DNA from: Streptomyces sp. SM1
Lineage (GTDB): Bacteria; Actinomycetota; Actinomycetes; Streptomycetales; Streptomycetaceae
Length of the DNA: 34,603 nt
Assembly (NCBI RefSeq): GCF_002910825.1
Contig: NZ_NEUB01000858.1
Span: 1-34,603 of the forward strand
Direction: 5' to 3'
The translations under genes were made by a program, and so were the position numbers. Shown in pieces: positions 30,792 to 34,603 of this stretch; within the stretch, counting starts at the first letter, position 1, and each line of letters opens with the position of its first letter. The notes beneath the pieces were generated by a model, which saw nothing but the letters and a program-made list of their open reading frames with translations, was not told the origin of the DNA and did not search any database.

Positions 30792-31547
30792 ATGCGGATC
30801 GGAGAACTCGCCGCCGCCGTCGGGGTCACCACGCGGGCGGTGCGGCACTACCACCAGCTGGGGCTGTTGCCGGAGCCGGAGCGGCTCGGCAACGGGTACC
30901 GGGACTACACCCTGCGGCACGCGGTCGTGCTGGCTCGGGTCAGGCGGCTGACCGAGCTGGGGCTGGGGCTGGCCGAGGTGCGGGACGTGCTCGCGGACGA
31001 CGCAGGAAAGGACCTCCTCGAGGTGCTGACGGAGCTGGACGAGGATCTGGCGCGGCAGGAGGCGGCGATCCGGGAGCGGCGGGAGCGGCTGCGGAGCCTG
31101 CTGGAGTCGGGGGACGGACTGAGCGCCGAGGGGCCGGTCTCCCCCGGGCTGGCCGCGCTGTTCCGGGAGACGGGGCGGCTCACGGACTCGCCGATGGCCG
31201 CCAAGGACCGCGAACTCCTCGCGCTCATCGAGACGTCGGCGCCCCCCGAGGAGCGGGAGCGGCTGACGGGGCTGATCGGCGGGGTGCTCGGCGCTCCGGG
31301 CGGGGTGGAGCAGGCGGTCACCTTGTACCGGCTGCTCGACGAGCTCGCCGAGGCCGGGCCGGACGATCCGCGGGTGGAGGAGGCCGCGCGGGCGCTCGCC
31401 GCGTGTGTGCCGGCCGGGATGGTGCCGGAGGGGGCGGACGTCGACGGGAGCGACAGATTCCTGCGGGCCTTCTACGCCGACTTCGCTCCCGCCCAGGCGG
31501 AGGCGATCCGGCGGATGCTGCGGATCGTCACGGAGGGCCGGTCGTGA
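30792..31547 (+). CDS. MerR-family transcriptional regulator
   Basis: The protein has 251 residues from ATG 30792. The N-terminal MerR winged helix (MRIGELAAAVGVTTRAVRHY, HQLGLLPEPERLGNGYRDYT) is followed by a long coiled-coil linker rich in Leu, Glu and Arg (~75-105; LTELDEDLARQEAAIRERRE). A ~140-residue C-terminal helical domain has no metal-binding Cys, so it is not a mercury or copper sensor. It is similar to the many long MerR regulators of Streptomyces whose ligands are unknown. It probably controls itself and the two downstream genes, which are joined by GTGA overlaps. Confidence 0.92.
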   Translation: MRIGELAAAVGVTTRAVRHYHQLGLLPEPERLGNGYRDYTLRHAVVLARVRRLTELGLGLAEVRDVLADDAGKDLLEVLTELDEDLARQEAAIRERRERLRSLLESGDGLSAEGPVSPGLAALFRETGRLTDSPMAAKDRELLALIETSAPPEERERLTGLIGGVLGAPGGVEQAVTLYRLLDELAEAGPDDPRVEEAARALAACVPAGMVPEGADVDGSDRFLRAFYADFAPAQAEAIRRMLRIVTEGRS

Positions 31548-32152
31548 GGGCCGTGCGGGCCGTGCGGGCCGTGCGGGCCGGTTGGGCGCTGGCGCGGCAC
31601 GAGGCTCGGCTGATGGTGAGTCTGGGGCTGTGGGTGGCACGGCGTACGCACGGCGACGGCGGTGGCGGTACCGCGTTCGGGTACGCGCACGGGCAGGCGG
31701 CCCTGATGTTCGGGTTCGCGTTCGTGTGCGTGGTCGAGACGGTGGCGATGTCCGTGCTGCTGAGCGACTGGCCGACCGTGCACGCGGTGGTGCTCTTCCT
31801 GGATGTCTACACCGTCGTCTTCGTCGTCGCCCTGCACGCCGCGTCCGTGGTGCGCCCTCGTGTGGTGGATCCGGGCGGGGTGCGGGTCCGGCGGGCCGTC
31901 CACGTCGATCTGCGGATACCGCGGGAGCGGATCGGCTCGGTACGGCGCGAGCTGCGGATGACGCACGAGGCGGCGGACGGTGTGCTCGATCTGGCGATCG
32001 GCTCGCAGACCAACGTCACGGTCGAGCTCACCGAGCCGGTCACCCATGTCACCCTCCTCGGCGGCCGCCGCGAGGTCTCCGTGGTGCGCTTCCACGCGGA
32101 CGACGCCGACGGGCTGGTACGCGCCCTGACCGCCGGGCCGGCTCCGCCGTGA
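31544..32152 (+). CDS. Conserved hypothetical protein with two membrane segments
   Basis: The protein has 202 residues from GTG 31544, overlapping the merR stop by GTGA. The N-terminus is a triple repeat (MRAVRAVRAVRAGWALARHE) made by a 9-bp DNA repeat (31549-31575). Two hydrophobic segments (LMFGFAFVCVVETVAMSVLL; AVVLFLDVYTVVFVVALHAA) precede a soluble beta-rich C-terminal domain (~115-202; RRAVHVDLRIPRERIGSVRR, NVTVELTEPVTHVTLLGGRR). It resembles small PH-like membrane proteins found next to MerR regulators in Streptomyces. Translational coupling suggests that the regulator and this protein act together. Function unknown. Confidence 0.82.
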   Translation: MRAVRAVRAVRAGWALARHEARLMVSLGLWVARRTHGDGGGGTAFGYAHGQAALMFGFAFVCVVETVAMSVLLSDWPTVHAVVLFLDVYTVVFVVALHAASVVRPRVVDPGGVRVRRAVHVDLRIPRERIGSVRRELRMTHEAADGVLDLAIGSQTNVTVELTEPVTHVTLLGGRREVSVVRFHADDADGLVRALTAGPAPP

Positions 32153-32334
32153 CCCCTCTCCGCGGTCACAGCCACGACGCCCCCGAGGACGTCACCGGGA
32201 TCGCGCGCGAGATCATGACGGCCCTTCTCGACGGACCCGGCTCCTGGAGGGGGGCCGGCGGACGGTGGCGCCGAGGGCCCGGCGGACGGTGGTACGGCGC
32301 CGAGCCGGACGACCTGAGCCAGGTCGTACCCTGA
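32149..32334 (+). CDS. Small hypothetical protein
   Basis: The protein has 61 residues from GTG 32149, overlapping the previous stop by GTGA. It reads MTPLRGHSHDAPEDVTGIAR, then EIMTALLDGPGSWRGAGGRW and a Trp/Arg/Gly-rich end (RRGPGGRWYGAEPDDLSQVV). There is no membrane helix or known motif. The overlap with its neighbour and the 27-bp gap before yaaA support a real gene, but the composition is biased and it could be spurious. Confidence 0.5.
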   Translation: MTPLRGHSHDAPEDVTGIAREIMTALLDGPGSWRGAGGRWRRGPGGRWYGAEPDDLSQVVP

Positions 32335-32361
32335 CGGACGGGTTCGATCGAAGGAGTACCT

Positions 32362-33144
32362 GTGCTTGTCCTGCTGCCGCCGTCCGAAGGCAAGGCCGCT
32401 TCCGGCCGCGGTGCCCCGCTGAAGCCCGAGTCGCTGTCGCTGCCCGGGCTGGCCGCCGCGCGGGAGACGGTGCTCGCCGAGCTGGTGGACCTGTGCTCCG
32501 GCGACGAGGACAAGGCGCGCGAGGTGCTCGGACTGAGCGAGGGACTGCGGGGCGAGGTCGCGAAGAACGCGGCACTGCGCACCGCCGGTGCCCGGCCCGC
32601 CGGGGAGATCTACACCGGCGTGCTGTACGACGCCCTGGACCTGGCGTCCCTCGACGCGCCGGCGAAGCGGCGGGCGGCGAAGTCGCTGCTGGTCTTCTCC
32701 GGGCTGTGGGGCGCCGTCCGGGTCACCGACCGGATTCCCTCCTACCGCTGCTCGATGGGCGTGAAGCTGCCCGGACTCGGGGCGCTGAGCGGGCACTGGC
32801 GTGCGCCGATGGCGGAGGTGCTGCCGGAGGCCGCGGGCGACGGGCTGGTCCTCGACCTGCGGTCGGCGGCGTACGCGGCGGCCTGGCGCCCGAAGGGCGA
32901 GGTGGCCGGACGGACGGCGACGGTACGCATGCTGCACGCGCCGACCCGGAAGGTGGTCAGCCACTTCAACAAGGCGACCAAGGGGCGGATCGTACGGAGC
33001 CTGCTGACGGCCGGGACGGCGCCGAAGGACCCCGCCGGGCTGGTGGAGGCACTGCGGGACCTCGGGTACGAGGTGGAGGCGGCGGCGCCGGCCAGGGCGG
33101 GGTCGGCCTGGGCGCTGGACGTGCTGGTGGACGAGGTCCACTGA
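32362..33144 (+). CDS. yaaA: Peroxide stress protein YaaA (UPF0246/DUF328)
   Basis: The protein has 260 residues from GTG 32362, with gaaggag upstream. The family signature opens it: MLVLLPPSEGKAASGRG. Others follow: GEIYTGVLYDALDL, LLVFSGLWGAVRVTDRIPSY, CSMGVKLPGLGALSGHWR, and a C-terminal VVSHFNKATKGRIVRSLL. In E. coli YaaA limits hydroxyl-radical damage after peroxide by lowering free iron, and the fold binds DNA. It is intact and follows the merR group on the same strand. Confidence 0.92.
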   Translation: MLVLLPPSEGKAASGRGAPLKPESLSLPGLAAARETVLAELVDLCSGDEDKAREVLGLSEGLRGEVAKNAALRTAGARPAGEIYTGVLYDALDLASLDAPAKRRAAKSLLVFSGLWGAVRVTDRIPSYRCSMGVKLPGLGALSGHWRAPMAEVLPEAAGDGLVLDLRSAAYAAAWRPKGEVAGRTATVRMLHAPTRKVVSHFNKATKGRIVRSLLTAGTAPKDPAGLVEALRDLGYEVEAAAPARAGSAWALDVLVDEVH

Positions 33145-33162
33145 GGGCACGGGGCATGCATT

Positions 33163-33194
33163 GCATCATGCGCAATGACCTTTGCGCATGATGC
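33163..33194 (+). promoter_or_regulatory. Long perfect palindrome upstream of the aldolase gene
   Basis: GCATCATGCGCAA (33163-33175) and its exact complement (33182-33194) are separated by 6 nt, 23 bp before the aldolase ATG. TTGCGCA-type half-sites are reminiscent of Lrp/AsnC operators. With 13-bp arms it could also form a hairpin that ends yaaA transcription, 18 nt after the stop at 33144. Confidence 0.7.
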
Positions 33195-33217
33195 GGCGGG
33201 GGCGGCAGGATGACGCC

Positions 33218-33889
33218 ATGAGCTCACCCCTGCCCTCCTCGCCCTTCCCTTCCCGTTCCTCCTCTTCCTCCTCTTCCTCCGTGCTGGATCTCGCGCCCGT
33301 CGTGCCCGTCGTCGTCATCGAGGACGCCGCCGATGCCGTACCGCTGGCGCGGGCCCTGGTGGCCGGGGGGCTGCCCGCGATCGAGGTGACCCTGCGGACA
33401 CCAGCCGCGCTCGACGCGATCCGGGCGATCGCCGGTGCGGTGCCGGAGGCGGTGGTCGGGGCCGGGACGGTGATCACGCCGGAGCAGGTGGGCGAGGCGG
33501 TGGCGGCCGGGGCGCGGTTCCTGGTCAGCCCGGGGTGGACGGACGTGCTGCTGGAGGCGATGCGGGCGTCCGGGGTGCCGTACCTGCCGGGGGTGTCCAC
33601 TGTTTCCGAAGTGGTGGCGCTCCTTGAGCGGGGGGTGCGGGAGATGAAGTTCTTCCCGGCACAGGCGGCGGGCGGGACCGCGTACCTGAGGTCGCTCGCC
33701 GGTCCGCTGCCGCAGGCCCGGTTCTGTCCGACCGGAGGCGTCGGCCCCGACACCGCGCCGGACTATCTCGCACTGCCCAACGTGGGCTGTGTGGGCGGGA
33801 GCTGGATGCTTCCGGCGGACGCGGTGGCCGCGCGGGACTGGGCGCGGATCGAGGGGCTGGCGCGGCAGGCGTCGGAGCTGAGGGCCTAG
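33218..33889 (+). CDS. eda: 2-keto-3-deoxy-6-phosphogluconate aldolase
   Basis: The protein has 223 residues from ATG 33218, with ggcagga upstream. It begins with a Ser-rich tail (MSSPLPSSPFPSRSSSSSSS) coded by a ttcctcctc repeat (33256-33280). Then comes a TIM-barrel class I aldolase: PVVVIEDAADAVPLARALVA, GLPAIEVTLRT with the catalytic Glu (~56), GAGTVITPEQ, and the Schiff-base Lys in REMKFFPAQ (~144). FCPTGGVGPDTAPDYLAL is the phosphate-binding loop. It cleaves KDPG to pyruvate and glyceraldehyde-3-phosphate, and often 4-hydroxy-2-oxoglutarate too. The 3' end overlaps the converging phosphatase gene by 4 bp. Confidence 0.93.
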   Translation: MSSPLPSSPFPSRSSSSSSSSVLDLAPVVPVVVIEDAADAVPLARALVAGGLPAIEVTLRTPAALDAIRAIAGAVPEAVVGAGTVITPEQVGEAVAAGARFLVSPGWTDVLLEAMRASGVPYLPGVSTVSEVVALLERGVREMKFFPAQAAGGTAYLRSLAGPLPQARFCPTGGVGPDTAPDYLALPNVGCVGGSWMLPADAVAARDWARIEGLARQASELRA

Positions 33890-34603
33890 CGCAGGTGCGA
33901 GGTGTCGTTGAACAGGCGGACGCTGGCGTTGCCGTCGGCGTAGTACGCCACGGCGGAGAGGGAGGCGGCGGACAGTTCCATGCGGAACAGCGCCTCGGGC
34001 GGGGCGCCCAGGGCCAGCCGTACGAACGTCTTGATCGGTGTCACGTGGGTGACGAGCAGGACGGTGCGGCCGGCGTGCGCGGAGACCAGCCGGTCGCGGG
34101 CCGCGGCGACCCGGGCCGCGGTGGCCGCGAAGCTCTCGCCACCGCCGGTGGGCTCGGCGTCCGGGGAGGAGAGCCAGGCGTTCAGGTCGTCGGGGTGACG
34201 CTCGCGGACCTCGCCGAAGGTGAGGCCCTCCCAGGCGCCGAAGTCGGTCTCGCGCAGCCCGTCCTCCACGCTCACCTCGAGCCCGAGGCGGTCGGCGACG
34301 ATGCCGGCGGTCTCCCGGGTACGGGCGAGCGGCGAGGCGACGACGGCCTGGACGGTGCCACGCAGGGCGGGCGCGTCGGCGACCTTCCGGGCCTGCTCCC
34401 GCCCGATTCCGGAGAGGGAGGGGTCGCTGCCGCCACTGCCCGAGAACCGCTTCTGGGGAGTCAGCGGCGTCTCCCCGTGCCGCAGCAGCACGAAGGTGGC
34501 CGGCGCTCCCATGTCGGCGGGCGCCCACCCGGCGGTGGGGGTGGCGACGGCCTGCGCGGCCCGCAGATCGGCCTCCGCGGAGGGGTCCCGGGACGCCGAG
34601 GCC
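33886..34603 (-). CDS. Histidine-phosphatase domain of a probable bifunctional RNase H/acid phosphatase (5' end outside)
   Basis: The minus-strand frame is open beyond the right window edge. An internal ATG at 34512 could start a 208-residue phosphatase, but the frame continues upstream with coding character (ATPTAGWAPADMGAPATF). This fits the Streptomyces and mycobacterial enzyme in which an N-terminal RNase HI domain is fused to a phosphoglycerate-mutase-like domain. Visible motifs are LLRHGETPLTPQKRFSG (catalytic RHG), VASPLARTRETAGI (second Arg), the acidic DFGAWEGLTF and LLVTHVTPIK (second His). The RNase H part lies outside the window, so the fusion is inferred. Confidence 0.85.
   Translation of the reverse strand, partial: ASASRDPSAEADLRAAQAVATPTAGWAPADMGAPATFVLLRHGETPLTPQKRFSGSGGSDPSLSGIGREQARKVADAPALRGTVQAVVASPLARTRETAGIVADRLGLEVSVEDGLRETDFGAWEGLTFGEVRERHPDDLNAWLSSPDAEPTGGGESFAATAARVAAARDRLVSAHAGRTVLLVTHVTPIKTFVRLALGAPPEALFRMELSAASLSAVAYYADGNASVRLFNDTSHLR

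Overview
The window is high-GC actinobacterial DNA (about 70% GC by eye, with GTG and TTG starts). It is most likely a Streptomyces chromosome. The best anchor is a complete Streptomyces-type RNase P RNA gene (rnpB, minus strand, 29625-30028). Next to it is a housekeeping block (30107-34603): a Uma2-family nuclease, a MerR regulator, two small hypothetical genes, YaaA, KDPG aldolase, and the histidine-phosphatase end of what looks like a bifunctional RNase H/acid phosphatase. Genes in this block look intact.

The rest, about 28 kb between positions 1554 and 29620, looks like an accessory island inserted at the 3' end of rnpB. The last ~26 nt of rnpB occur again as part of a perfect 30-bp direct repeat (1524-1553 and 29621-29650). 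The similarity continues, imperfect but colinear, for another ~214 bp to the left of each copy (1310-1523 and 29407-29620). Both copies carry a tandem GATTCGACCC pair 52 bp from the core, and a third such pair lies just inside the left boundary. This suggests stacked (tandem) integrations at one site. No integrase is visible in the window. An IS66 transposase is cut by the left window edge.

The left part of the island (1.7-9.0 kb) holds stress and ion functions: a truncated P-type ATPase, one intact and two ruined universal stress proteins, a CPA2 cation/proton antiporter with its TrkA-C regulatory subunit, a TetR remnant, and two CNNM/CorC-type membrane proteins (one frameshifted).

The centre (9.2-15.2 kb) is the most interesting part. 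Small-protein, Spo0M, TerB, GlsB/YeaQ-type, TerD and TatA genes surround an oppositely oriented blaI-blaI-M56 peptidase operon. Four near-identical 16-bp palindromes, (T/A)CTAC(A/G)-N4-TGTAGA, stand upstream of the small gene, terB, the first blaI and terD. The inference is a self-contained BlaI/M56 signalling circuit controlling a Ter-type stress module.

From 15.2 to 20.3 kb is an insertion-sequence graveyard: remnants of an integrase-core transposase and of two IS3 elements, plus one intact IS4-family element with good inverted repeats and a 9-bp flanking duplication. Genes among them are broken by frameshifts or stops. From 20.6 to 28.9 kb come a small secreted protein, a stand-alone MHYT sensor, a secreted metalloprotease with a ricin-type lectin domain, a translationally coupled PRC-barrel operon, a VanZ-RDD membrane protein and a frameshifted SGNH hydrolase. 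Broken genes are confined to the island.
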